This document shows positions 47,053-55,524 of a stretch of DNA of 64,000 bases, one piece after another. Both the position numbers and the translations under genes were made by a program. This DNA comes from Niallia sp. XMNu-256 (GTDB taxonomy: Bacteria; Bacillota; Bacilli; Bacillales; Cytobacillaceae). The first letter of the stretch is position 1. Each line of letters starts with the position of its first letter. A model generated the notes under the pieces. The model did not search any database and was not told the origin of the DNA. It saw only the letters and a program-made list of their open reading frames with translations. The stretch covers positions 102,501 to 166,500 of the forward strand of contig NZ_CP137636.1 of assembly GCF_036670015.1 (NCBI RefSeq), written 5' to 3'.

Positions 47053-47997
47053 ATGATCGAAATAGAAAAACCAAAAATCGAAACGATTGAGATCAGCGAT
47101 GATGCCAAGTACGGGAAGTTCGTCGTGGAGCCACTTGAGCGTGGATATGGTACAACATTAGGTAACTCCTTACGTCGTATTTTATTATCCTCACTCCCTG
47201 GTGCTGCTGTAACATCTGTTCAAATCGACGGAGTATTACATGAGTTCTCTACAATTGAAGGTGTTGTAGAAGATGTAACAAACATCATCTTAAACATTAA
47301 AAAGATGGCGCTAAAGATTTATTCTGACGAAGAAAAAACGCTTGAAATAGATGTACAGGGCGAAGGGGTTGTAAAAGCTGGCGATGTTACTCATGACAGC
47401 GATGTTGAAATTCTAAATCCTGATCTTCATATTGCAACACTTGGAACAAATGGTCATTTACGTATGCGTTTAACTGCCCGACGCGGAAGAGGATATACAC
47501 CTGCAGATCAAAACAAACGGGAAGACCAGCCAATTGGTGTCATTCCTATCGATTCTATTTACACTCCAGTTTCACGTGTTTCTTATCAAGTAGAAAGCAC
47601 ACGTGTGGGTCAACTAACAAACTTTGATAAGCTAACATTTGATGTTTGGACTGATGGTAGTACAGGTCCGCAAGATGCAATCGCGCTTGGTGCAAAAATC
47701 TTTACTGAGCATTTAAATATCTTTGTTGGTTTGACCGATGAGGCTCAAAATGCTGAGATTATGGTTGAAAAAGAAGAAGACCAAAAAGAAAAAGTCCTTG
47801 AAATGACAATTGAAGAACTAGATCTTTCTGTTCGTTCTTATAACTGCCTAAAACGTGCTGGAATTAACACTGTTCAGGAACTAGCGAATAAAACTGAAGA
47901 AGATATGATGAAAGTACGAAATCTTGGTAGAAAATCTCTTGAAGAAGTAAAAAACAAACTAGATGAACTTGGACTAGGCTTAAGAAAAGACGATTGA
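47053..47997 (+). CDS. rpoA: RpoA, RNA polymerase alpha subunit
   Basis: Assembles polymerase and contacts regulators and UP elements. The N-terminal domain has [20 protein letters not shown] (about 27-46); an acidic linker; the C-terminal domain [20 protein letters not shown] (about 249-268). ATG 47053 after GGAGGG gives 314 aa, matching B. subtilis; a TTG one codon earlier is also possible. Confidence 0.96.
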   Translation: MIEIEKPKIETIEISDDAKYGKFVVEPLERGYGTTLGNSLRRILLSSLPGAAVTSVQIDGVLHEFSTIEGVVEDVTNIILNIKKMALKIYSDEEKTLEIDVQGEGVVKAGDVTHDSDVEILNPDLHIATLGTNGHLRMRLTARRGRGYTPADQNKREDQPIGVIPIDSIYTPVSRVSYQVESTRVGQLTNFDKLTFDVWTDGSTGPQDAIALGAKIFTEHLNIFVGLTDEAQNAEIMVEKEEDQKEKVLEMTIEELDLSVRSYNCLKRAGINTVQELANKTEEDMMKVRNLGRKSLEEVKNKLDELGLGLRKDD

Positions 47998-48025
47998 TTT
48001 TCTTTAGAACCTAGATATATATTAA

Positions 48026-48412
<387 letters not shown>

Positions 48413-48443
48413 TCTTGATTTAAATGGTCTTAATAAGGGCATA

Positions 48444-48470
48444 GGGACATATTGTTTCTTGTCCTTTTTT
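48444..48470 (+). terminator. terminator after rplQ
   Basis: GGACA (48445-48449) and TGTCC (48460-48464) pair, with six T (48465-48470). Confidence 0.75.
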
Positions 48471-48624
48471 CAAAAGCGAAATTGTGAGGGCTTTCCTTAC
48501 CAAGCCAAAAAAGAGTGTTATGATGAGCATGTCCCCTCATAGAAATGGGATGAGTGGTTACAATTATTATGTTGCAATTGTTCCTGTGTTATGTACCCTT
48601 ACACACAGTGATGATATGTCTCGT

Positions 48625-48688
48625 CTAGCTCAAGCGCCTTGTCACTGCATTGTAGATATTCTATTGTGATAATGGCGCAGGCTTTTTT
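48625..48688 (+). terminator. second terminator / short repeat (copy C)
   Basis: AGC...GCGCC (48627-48638) pairs with GGCGC...GCT (48674-48683), the inner TCAC with GTGA, followed by six T. Its ends CTAGCTCAAGCGCC and GGCGCAGGCTTTTTT resemble the repeat at 9858-10069, so a repeat copy may have been adopted as a terminator. An open frame at 48484-48669 runs across this and is not a gene. Confidence 0.6.
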
Positions 48689-48778
48689 GTTCTTTTGTAG
48701 GATCAATTAATGAGGGAGTAAAGTATAAGAAATGCTTCGACTATCCTCTTTGAATACGAGAAGTCGTGTTTTTCTCAT

Positions 48779-48953
48779 GCTAACTTTTCTTTATGAGCAC
48801 TGATATTGGAAGCAATGAAAAGAGGTTAGCAGATTGCCACACAACTGAAATCTATTTTGGATATAGGTAAATCGGCTACTCCGGTTGCTTCACAATTTCA
48901 AAGCTCGCCATATTTGGCGGGTATTTTTTTTAAAAAAATCTTTTGAAATTGTG
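48779..48953 (+). other. nested hairpins in the leader of the ECF operon
   Basis: First hairpin: GCTAAC-TTTTC (48779 on) with GAAAA-GA-GTTAGC (to 48830). Second: CACAATTTCAAA (48891-48902) pairs perfectly with TTTGAAATTGTG (48942-48953), enclosing a terminator-like CGCC-ATATTT-GGCG (48906-48919) with eight T. No gene lies in 48413-49007. The layout suggests a regulated leader, but I recognise no known riboswitch. Confidence 0.5.
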
Positions 48954-49007
48954 GTGCCAAACCTCATTAACTATTAGATAGTAAAGCTGAGCTTAGGAGT
49001 GGACAGA

Positions 49008-49847
49008 ATGCAGAAGCCGTTAATACAAATACAAAATATTTCATACCAGTATGATGAACAAGCACGCCCTGCACTTGATGATGTCTCACTGACAGTTTAT
49101 GAATCTGAATGGTTGGCTATTGTGGGCCATAATGGGTCTGGTAAGTCGACATTGGCCAAGCTCTTAAATGGTTTACAATTTCCTCAGAAGGGAACGATCC
49201 ATGTAGGCGGAATCCCAATGTCGGAAGATACAGTATGGGATATTCGCAAAAGAGTAGGAATGGTATTTCAAAATCCGGATAATCAATTTGTTGGTGCTAC
49301 CGTTCAAGATGACGTAGCATTCGCTCTTGAAAATAATGGAGTTCCAAGAGAGGAAATGGTTCCAAGAGTATTAACCGCTCTTGAAAAGGTGAAAATGGAT
49401 TACTTCCTTAATTCCGAACCTCATAACCTTTCAGGCGGTCAAAAGCAAAGGGTGGCCATAGCAGGGGTTATTGCTCTTAGACCACAGGTTATCATCTTAG
49501 ATGAAGCAACATCTATGTTAGACCCTAGAGGAAGGGAAGAAGTATTAAATACGGTAAGGGAACTTAAGGCTGATTTTCATATGTCGGTTATTTCGATTAC
49601 ACATGACTTAGAAGAAGCTGCTAAGGCAGATCGAATTATCGTTATGAATAAAGGTAAATTGCACCGTGAAGGAACTCCCGAGGAGATTTTTCAATTAGAT
49701 GAAGAGCTTATTTCACTGGGTTTAGATATGCCTTTTCCTGTAAAAATGAGTAAGCTATTAAATGAAAAGGGCGTTAAACTTAATAAGCCCTATTTAACAG
49801 AAGAAGAGTTGGTGGCAGAATTATGGACATCTCACTTCAGCAGGTAG
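49008..49847 (+). CDS. ecfA1: EcfA1, ECF transporter ATPase
   Basis: One of two ATPases of the energy-coupling module shared by vitamin-uptake S components. Walker A GHNGSGKST (about 40-48), Q loop FQNPDNQF, signature LSGGQKQRVAIAG (about 141-153), Walker B VIILDEATSMLD. ATG 49008 is 8 nt after AGGAG. 279 aa. Overlaps ecfA2 by 25 nt. Confidence 0.95.
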   Translation: MQKPLIQIQNISYQYDEQARPALDDVSLTVYESEWLAIVGHNGSGKSTLAKLLNGLQFPQKGTIHVGGIPMSEDTVWDIRKRVGMVFQNPDNQFVGATVQDDVAFALENNGVPREEMVPRVLTALEKVKMDYFLNSEPHNLSGGQKQRVAIAGVIALRPQVIILDEATSMLDPRGREEVLNTVRELKADFHMSVISITHDLEEAAKADRIIVMNKGKLHREGTPEEIFQLDEELISLGLDMPFPVKMSKLLNEKGVKLNKPYLTEEELVAELWTSHFSR

Positions 49848-50692
49848 AATATCGTTATCAGGCAAATACTCCCTTTGAACGAATTGCCATACAAAATGTT
49901 TCCTTTGACATTCCAGAAGGAACGTATCTAGCCATTATTGGCCATACTGGCTCTGGTAAATCAACAGTGCTACAACATTTAAATGCTTTATTGAGGCCAA
50001 CTAAGGGAAAGGTAGTCATTGGTGATACGGAGATTAAGGCAGGGGAAAAACCAAAAGATTTAAAAAGAGTAAGGCAAAGGGTCGGGATTGTCTTTCAGTT
50101 TCCTGAACATCAGTTGTTTGAGGAGACCATTGAAAAAGACATTTGTTTTGGTCCAATGAATTTTGGTGTTTCGGAAGAGGAAGCGAAGGTACGTGCAAGG
50201 GAAGCACTAAAGCTCGTTGGTTTATCTGAAGGCCTTTTACAAAAGTCGCCCTTTGATCTATCAGGTGGACAAATGAGACGAGTGGCCATTGCAGGTGTAT
50301 TAGCAATGGACCCTGATGTCATTGTATTAGACGAGCCAACAGCTGGTCTCGATCCAAGAGGTCGAAAAGAAATAATGAATATGTTTTATCAGCTTCATAA
50401 GGAGAAAGGCTTATCAACGATCCTTGTTACCCACAGTATGGAGGATGCAGCTAGATATGCTGATCAAATTGTGATTATGCATAAGGGACAGGTGTTCAAA
50501 AAAGGAACTCCCGAGGAAATCTTTGCTTCCCCAGATGGTTTAATTGGAATGGGATTAGATGTTCCAGAGGTTGTTCGCTTTCAAAGGCAGTTTGAAGAAA
50601 CCTGCGGAGTTCAGTTAAACAGAATATGTCTTACAACCGAACAATTAGCAGAGGCTGTGGCTGAGAGCTTGGAAAGAGGTATGCCAAAATGA
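49823..50692 (+). CDS. ecfA2: EcfA2, ECF transporter ATPase
   Basis: Second ATPase of the ECF module. Walker A GHTGSGKSTV (about 39-48), FQFPEHQLFEETI, signature LSGGQMRRVAIAG (about 146-158), Walker B VIVLDEPTAGLD. 289 aa. Overlaps both neighbours, so translation of the three ecf genes is coupled. Confidence 0.95.
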   Translation: MDISLQQVEYRYQANTPFERIAIQNVSFDIPEGTYLAIIGHTGSGKSTVLQHLNALLRPTKGKVVIGDTEIKAGEKPKDLKRVRQRVGIVFQFPEHQLFEETIEKDICFGPMNFGVSEEEAKVRAREALKLVGLSEGLLQKSPFDLSGGQMRRVAIAGVLAMDPDVIVLDEPTAGLDPRGRKEIMNMFYQLHKEKGLSTILVTHSMEDAARYADQIVIMHKGQVFKKGTPEEIFASPDGLIGMGLDVPEVVRFQRQFEETCGVQLNRICLTTEQLAEAVAESLERGMPK

Positions 50693-51486
50693 TGGATAAA
50701 ATAATTTTGGGCCGCTACGTTCCAGCAGATTCGGTTCTACATCGCATGGATCCGAGATCAAAACTGATCATTATCTTTTTATTTGTTTGTATTGTTTTTA
50801 TAGCAAATAATACTCTTACCTATGGCATTTTACTAGCGTATACCCTATTTATGATCGCCATATCAAAAATTCCCTTTCGTTTTATTTTAAACGGTCTCAT
50901 TCCAATAATATGGCTTGTCATTTTTACTTTGCTCATTCATCTTTTCTTTACTCGAGAAGGGGATGTTCTTGTTGATATCGGATGGCTCAAAATCTATGAA
51001 GAAGGGGTAAGGCAAGGGGTTTTTATTTCTTTACGCTTTTTTCTGTTGATTTTGGTTACTTCTTTATTAACTCTAACAACAACTCCCATTGAAATTACCG
51101 ATGGAATTGAATATTTATTAGCACCCCTTAAGAAAATAAAATTTCCTGTCCATGAACTGGCATTAATGATGTCAATCGCGCTTCGTTTTATTCCTACACT
51201 TATGCAGGAAACGGATATTATCATGAAGGCGCAAAGTGCCCGAGGGGTTGATTTTACGACGGGCCCGATAAAGGAACGTTTAAAGGCGATTATTCCACTT
51301 CTTATCCCTCTATTTATTAGCTCTTTTAAAAGGGCAGAGGAACTAGCAATTGCGATGGAAGCTAGAGGGTACCGTGGGGGAGAAGGCAGGACGAAATATA
51401 GGCAATTAAGTTGGGGATTTTCTGATACAGCAATGATTCTAGTATTATTATCGGTAACCGTGTTACTGATTATTTTTAGAACTTAG
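50689..51486 (+). CDS. ecfT: EcfT, ECF transporter transmembrane coupling subunit
   Basis: Membrane scaffold joining the two ATPases to an S component. Several hydrophobic helices; two Ala-Arg-Gly motifs in the coupling helices, AQSARGVD (about 182-189) and AMEARGYRG (about 222-230). 265 aa. Start overlaps the ecfA2 stop by 4 nt. No S component is encoded in the window, consistent with a shared group II module. Confidence 0.94.
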   Translation: MMDKIILGRYVPADSVLHRMDPRSKLIIIFLFVCIVFIANNTLTYGILLAYTLFMIAISKIPFRFILNGLIPIIWLVIFTLLIHLFFTREGDVLVDIGWLKIYEEGVRQGVFISLRFFLLILVTSLLTLTTTPIEITDGIEYLLAPLKKIKFPVHELALMMSIALRFIPTLMQETDIIMKAQSARGVDFTTGPIKERLKAIIPLLIPLFISSFKRAEELAIAMEARGYRGGEGRTKYRQLSWGFSDTAMILVLLSVTVLLIIFRT

Positions 51487-51498
51487 CGAGGTTTATTC

Positions 51499-52236
51499 AT
51501 GCAGCGCTATAAATGTACGATAAGTTATGACGGCACTTTGTTTTCGGGTTATCAGGTTCAGCCAAAAACGAGAACGGTTCAAAGAGAAATAGAATCTGTT
51601 TTAATGAAGATTCACAAAGGACAAGAGATTAAAGTTACCGCCTCTGGTCGAACAGATGCAGGTGTTCATGCGAAGGGTCAGGTCATTCATTTTGATTCAC
51701 CACTATCCATTCCAATGGATCGCTGGCGGATGGCGCTTCAAAGTCTCTTGCCAGAAGATATTGCTATCATTCAGGTTGAGAAAGTACATTCATCATTTCA
51801 CGCTCGTTTCGATGCAATAGGCAAAGAGTATCGCTATTTTATCAAGCGGACAGCCATATCGGATCCTTTTTCGCGGAATTATCAATTTCAGTATCAGTAT
51901 GATTTAAATATTGATTTAATGCGGAAGGCCGCCTCCTATTTAATCGGGACCCATGACTTTACGAGCTTTTGCTCCGCAAAGACAGAAGTAGAGGACCGTG
52001 TTCGTACCGTAACAGAAATTGAGATTTTCGAAGAGGGCGATGTCGTTATATTCCGGTTCGCTGGTAATGGCTTTTTATACAACATGGTTCGAATCTTAGT
52101 GGGTACTCTTCTAGAGGTTGGTAAAGGAAATATTTGTCCCGAAGAAATGGTAGAAATTCTTCAAGCGAAGGATCGAGGCCAAGCAGGTAAAACCGCACCA
52201 CCACAAGGGTTATACTTGTGGAAAGTAGATTATTAA
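51499..52236 (+). CDS. truA: TruA, tRNA pseudouridine38-40 synthase
   Basis: Makes pseudouridine in the anticodon arm of tRNA. Catalytic loop [14 protein letters not shown] (about 50-63) with the essential Asp; [12 protein letters not shown] and [18 protein letters not shown] (about 188-205) are the other blocks. 245 aa. Follows ecfT by 12 nt. Confidence 0.95.
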   Translation: MQRYKCTISYDGTLFSGYQVQPKTRTVQREIESVLMKIHKGQEIKVTASGRTDAGVHAKGQVIHFDSPLSIPMDRWRMALQSLLPEDIAIIQVEKVHSSFHARFDAIGKEYRYFIKRTAISDPFSRNYQFQYQYDLNIDLMRKAASYLIGTHDFTSFCSAKTEVEDRVRTVTEIEIFEEGDVVIFRFAGNGFLYNMVRILVGTLLEVGKGNICPEEMVEILQAKDRGQAGKTAPPQGLYLWKVDY

Positions 52237-52286
52237 GGGTAGAAAAAATTTTTTTCTAAAACAACCCTACCTGGTGTAACATTTTC

Positions 52287-52315
52287 TTGACATTAACCAC
52301 CAGAGGATTTATTAT
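52287..52315 (+). promoter_or_regulatory. rplM-rpsI promoter
   Basis: TTGACA (52287-52292), 17-nt spacer, TATTAT (52310-52315). Confidence 0.8.
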
Positions 52316-52332
52316 TATATGGTATGATTTTT

Positions 52333-52366
52333 AATCCCACGATAAGCCCCGGAACTTATTGTGATT
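52333..52366 (+). promoter_or_regulatory. L13-leader-like hairpin
   Basis: AATCCCACGATAAG (52333-52346) pairs with CTTATTGTGATT (52355-52366) around CCCCGGAA. Position, loop and sequence match the L13 leader of Bacilli, where L13 is thought to limit its own expression. Confidence 0.75.
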
Positions 52367-52426
52367 AAATATGAGATATGTTACGAACGAAATTTAATGA
52401 AATGGCTATTATTAGGAGGGAAATTC

Positions 52427-52864
52427 ATGCGTACAACATTTATGGCAAATGCCCAAAATATTGAGCGTAAATGGTACGTAATTGATGCTGAAGGCAAAAC
52501 TTTAGGACGTCTTGCTACAGAAGTTGCATCAATTTTACGTGGTAAACATAAACCAACTTACACACCACATGTGGACACTGGTGATCATGTTATTCTTTTA
52601 AATGCTTCAAAAATCGAATTGACTGGTAATAAAATTAATGACAAAATCTATTACCGTCACACAAATCACCCAGGTGGTTTGAAACAAAGAACGGCTCTTG
52701 AAATGCGTACTAACTTCCCTGAAAGAATGTTAGAACAAGCAGTTAAAGGCATGCTTCCAAAGAACACTCTTGGTCGTCAAATGGCTAAAAAATTACACGT
52801 TTATGCTGGTAGCGAACATCCGCACCAAGCTCAACAACCTGAAGTTTACGAACTTCGTGGATAA
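52427..52864 (+). CDS. rplM: Ribosomal protein L13 (RplM)
   Basis: Early 50S assembly protein. [21 protein letters not shown]-terminus, [20 protein letters not shown] and [20 protein letters not shown] (about 106-125). ATG 52427 after AGGAGGG; 145 aa. The longer frame from 52361 would include the leader hairpin. Confidence 0.97.
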   Translation: MRTTFMANAQNIERKWYVIDAEGKTLGRLATEVASILRGKHKPTYTPHVDTGDHVILLNASKIELTGNKINDKIYYRHTNHPGGLKQRTALEMRTNFPERMLEQAVKGMLPKNTLGRQMAKKLHVYAGSEHPHQAQQPEVYELRG

Positions 52865-52885
52865 TTTATAAAGGAGGTTATTATC

Positions 52886-53278
52886 TTGGCACAAGTTCAA
52901 TATATCGGTACTGGTCGTCGTAAAAGTTCTGTTGCTCGTGTACGTTTAGTACCAGGCGATGGTAAAGTTGTAATCAATGGTCGTGACGTTAACGACTACA
53001 TCCCATTTGAAGCATTACGTGAGGTTGTAAGACAACCTTTAGTGGCTACTGAAACTCTTGGCAGCTACGATGTGCTTGTAAATGTTAATGGTGGTGGCTA
53101 TACTGGTCAAGCTGGAGCAATCCGTCATGGTATCGCTCGTGCGTTACTACAAGCTGACCCAGAATACCGCGCAACTCTAAAACGCGCTGGATACTTAACA
53201 CGTGACCCACGTATGAAAGAACGTAAGAAATACGGTCTTAAAGGCGCTCGTCGTGCACCTCAGTTCTCAAAACGTTAA
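52886..53278 (+). CDS. rpsI: Ribosomal protein S9 (RpsI)
   Basis: Its C-terminal tail reaches P-site t[24 protein letters not shown]-terminus; the tail [20 protein letters not shown] is intact, ending in the conserved Ser-Lys-Arg. TTG start after AAGGAGG; 130 aa. The last 19 codons and stop are duplicated at 60020-60080, which marks the gene 3' end as an integration site. Confidence 0.97.
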   Translation: MAQVQYIGTGRRKSSVARVRLVPGDGKVVINGRDVNDYIPFEALREVVRQPLVATETLGSYDVLVNVNGGGYTGQAGAIRHGIARALLQADPEYRATLKRAGYLTRDPRMKERKKYGLKGARRAPQFSKR

Positions 53279-53279
53279 T
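53219..53279. repeat. left direct repeat (candidate att site) within rpsI 3' end
   Basis: A 61-bp segment covering the last 19 codons and stop of rpsI is matched at 60020-60080 with two differences (A53228/T60029 and A53277/G60078). 53229-53276 is identical over 48 bp. The two copies are in the same orientation and bound the accessory region. Confidence 0.85.
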
Positions 53280-53295
53280 ATCGTTGTTATACAAC

Positions 53296-53333
53296 AAAAA
53301 AACCTTTCCCAAACTTTTGGGAGAGGTTTTTTT
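53296..53333 (+). terminator. terminator after rpsI
   Basis: AAAAACCTTTCCCAAA and TTTGGGAGAGGTTTTT pair across a short loop and end in a T run. Confidence 0.9.
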
Positions 53334-53867
53334 ACGTTGAATACTGGATTGGACACCCCTTGGAACCTTTTTTAAAAATCCAGCAGGGGAGCAACCGAGC
53401 ATCTTTTATACTCCTTTTAGATTCAAAACGTAGTATTTTTCTTAAGCATTGAAAATAGACAAAATTCGATTAAGGACATTATTTTTAAATACGGAATATT
53501 AAACCTTATAGTAGTACCTTTGTTAAAACCTCATGTGATCTCTTCATGAAGTTTCGGAAAGACTGATTATCGGCTCCTAAAGCCAAGTCTAAAAGAAATG
53601 CTGTTGTGTTCCCGTTCTCCTGTTTTAAGTTTATTAAGGTTTAAAGATTAAAAATAATAAATGATTTAAACATCTTAGTTCAAGTTTCCCCCTGCCAAAG
53701 GAGTGTCGTTGATTCTAAAAGCTTTTCAACAGTAGCTGCAAATCCCTTTATATCAAGCGATTTACAGTGTTTATCTCAATAAATACTTAGTAATGATCAA
53801 CGATATTTTTAATTTAATGACCTTATTCATTCCACGAAGATGCCATAACTGTTAATCCATTTGTGGA
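53334..53867. other. non-coding left part of the island
   Basis: No complete gene. A minus-strand open stretch (stop at 53506-53508, open to 53640) encodes 44 residues that look protein-like, including AFLLDLALGADNQSFRNFMK, but lacks a start; I do not recognise it. It may be a 3' fragment of a lost gene. A TAATCCA/TGGATTA hairpin (53853-53870) overlaps the stop of the next gene. Confidence 0.5.
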
Positions 53868-55385
53868 TTAGGGACAAGACTGGCTCACCTCTATCCCGTT
53901 GGCCACCCTCAACTCGTCTCCCTCAATGCTGTCGAAAATGTTTTCCATTATACAGAGGTTCTTCCCGGCATCGATCCTAATGCCATTGGTGGCTTTTCGA
54001 ATGACATTGCCCTTGACCCTGATGCCTGACGGGATTCCTTTGCCGCGTCCGTCAGCACCGCGGTCCTTGATGAGGCGGATACCCGAGAACATGTCAGTCC
54101 CCCCAGTGATGTGGTTACCGTACAACTTTGTGCCTGGTGCATTACGGACCTCGATGCCGACCCGCGAATTATCCCCACTGGTGATTCTGTTGTCCTCAAT
54201 GAGGGTGTCAGGTGTTCCCAAAATGACGAGGACTCCTTGACGGTTTGCAATCAAGTCGTTAGAGTGCACCCAGTTTCCAGGACCTGAGGCATCATGTTTG
54301 TTCTTTGCCCCGCCGGAATTGCCTAATGCGATGCCCGCCCGCTGCCCCCCAACGACCGTGTTATCCCTGATTTCGTTCAGATATTCACCCTCGCCGTGCA
54401 GGTCGATGGCGTCGAGGATGCTGCCGGTAATGGTGTTCTCTGCCACGAGATTGTTGTGTGTGGGGAACTGTAGTAGAATGGCGTGCCGTAGATGCCTGCC
54501 ATCGAAGGTATTACCTATGACGACGTTGTGTCGGGAGTCGTTGGTGGCATCCGGGTCGTGCTGCTTCACTGAGCCCTCGATAGCGATTCCATAGCCCTGT
54601 CCCCCAGGGCCAACAGCAGTTGCTTCACTTACAGAGTTTCCAGTGAGGGTCACTTCACGGCTGGCCTTGACGGAGATTCCGTGGCGTTTGAATTTACGAA
54701 TGCTCAGGTTCTCCACAAGGATCCGGGAGCTGGCTGTCCCTTTGTGGGCTCCGAGGTAGATTCCGTACATAGGACCACCACCCACGTCGCCGTTTTCAGG
54801 GTCATCGCCGAGTGGTCCCTTATAACGAGAGGTGATGGTGAGGTCAGCGACGATCACATCTTGGGCACCGGAGCCACGAATGACCCGGCTGTCATCCTCA
54901 CCGTCGAAAGAAGTCAGTAGCACGGTTCTCTCCTGACCCTCGCCCCGCAGGTCCACACCGCTGCGCAGTACGATGTTCGCTGACTCGTCGGCCGGGTCAG
55001 TGGTGCGCAGGTCATACGTGCCGGCAGGCAGTAAGACCTCGTCACCCGGTTCAGCCGCATCAAGGGCCTTCCTTATGGCCGCTGCGTCGTCTTTTGAGTC
55101 CGGATCCGGATCTGCCCCAAATTTCGTAACATCCAGAGTCCTGCCTGTGGTCGGACCTGGCATCGGCACCTCGATTGGCTTGCCAGATCGGTCCACCAAG
55201 CCGGGGACATGCCAGTCGCCACGTTCGGCCGGAGCTGGTTCAGCAGTTTTATCGCTCTCTACTGACTTGTCAGGTTCCTTCACGGTGCATGCGGTCAAGA
55301 GGATCACAAGGCCAAGGGCTAACCACCACCAATTAGCCAAACCTAGCCGGCTGTTACGAACTGATTTTTTCTTCAAACTTCTCAC
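53868..55385 (-). CDS. secreted lipoprotein with right-handed parallel beta-helix fold
   Basis: The N-terminus has a basic stretch, a hydrophobic helix and the lipobox LLTAC with Cys33, so it should be anchored outside the membrane. After a Glu/Pro-rich linker, VTKFGADPDPDSKDDAAAIR (about 86-105) is the entry motif of pectate-lyase/polygalacturonase-like beta-helix proteins. The following 350 residues show repeated Asn/Ile/Val turns (NTITGS, NTVVGG, NRITSG, NHITGG, NVIRKA) typical of PbH1 coils. Likely binds or cleaves a polysaccharide; substrate and catalytic residues are not clear. The GTG start at 55383-55385 is only 1 nt from AAGGA; the TTG at 55374-55376, 10 nt from it, may be the true start. 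GC-rich, 505 aa, downstream of the GH3 gene. Confidence 0.75.
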   Translation of the reverse strand: MRSLKKKSVRNSRLGLANWWWLALGLVILLTACTVKEPDKSVESDKTAEPAPAERGDWHVPGLVDRSGKPIEVPMPGPTTGRTLDVTKFGADPDPDSKDDAAAIRKALDAAEPGDEVLLPAGTYDLRTTDPADESANIVLRSGVDLRGEGQERTVLLTSFDGEDDSRVIRGSGAQDVIVADLTITSRYKGPLGDDPENGDVGGGPMYGIYLGAHKGTASSRILVENLSIRKFKRHGISVKASREVTLTGNSVSEATAVGPGGQGYGIAIEGSVKQHDPDATNDSRHNVVIGNTFDGRHLRHAILLQFPTHNNLVAENTITGSILDAIDLHGEGEYLNEIRDNTVVGGQRAGIALGNSGGAKNKHDASGPGNWVHSNDLIANRQGVLVILGTPDTLIEDNRITSGDNSRVGIEVRNAPGTKLYGNHITGGTDMFSGIRLIKDRGADGRGKGIPSGIRVKGNVIRKATNGIRIDAGKNLCIMENIFDSIEGDELRVANGIEVSQSCP

Positions 55386-55434
55386 GTCCTTACAGGAAAT
55401 TTTTCATCCCTCTCATTGTCCATGGAGACAAGGA

Positions 55435-55520
55435 GAAAAGCGGTGAGCTTACTTGCTCACCGCCTGTTGGGATGCTACGACGACCTCTACCGGTCGAAGA
55501 CATCATCCCATGATCATGGG
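55435..55520 (-). terminator. hairpins between the GH3 and beta-helix genes
   Basis: A perfect 9-bp inverted repeat GCGGTGAGC (55440-55448) / GCTCACCGC (55455-55463) reads on the minus strand as a stem followed by TTTTC. A 14-bp palindrome CCCATGATCATGGG (55507-55520) sits just after the GH3 stop. The T run is short, so this is probably partial termination or 3'-end protection, lowering the downstream lipoprotein gene. Confidence 0.6.
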
Positions 55521-55524
55521 CATA

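Noticed and set aside
48484-48669. 61-codon open frame after rplQ
   Set aside because: It crosses a terminator hairpin, has no ribosome site and no recognisable content.
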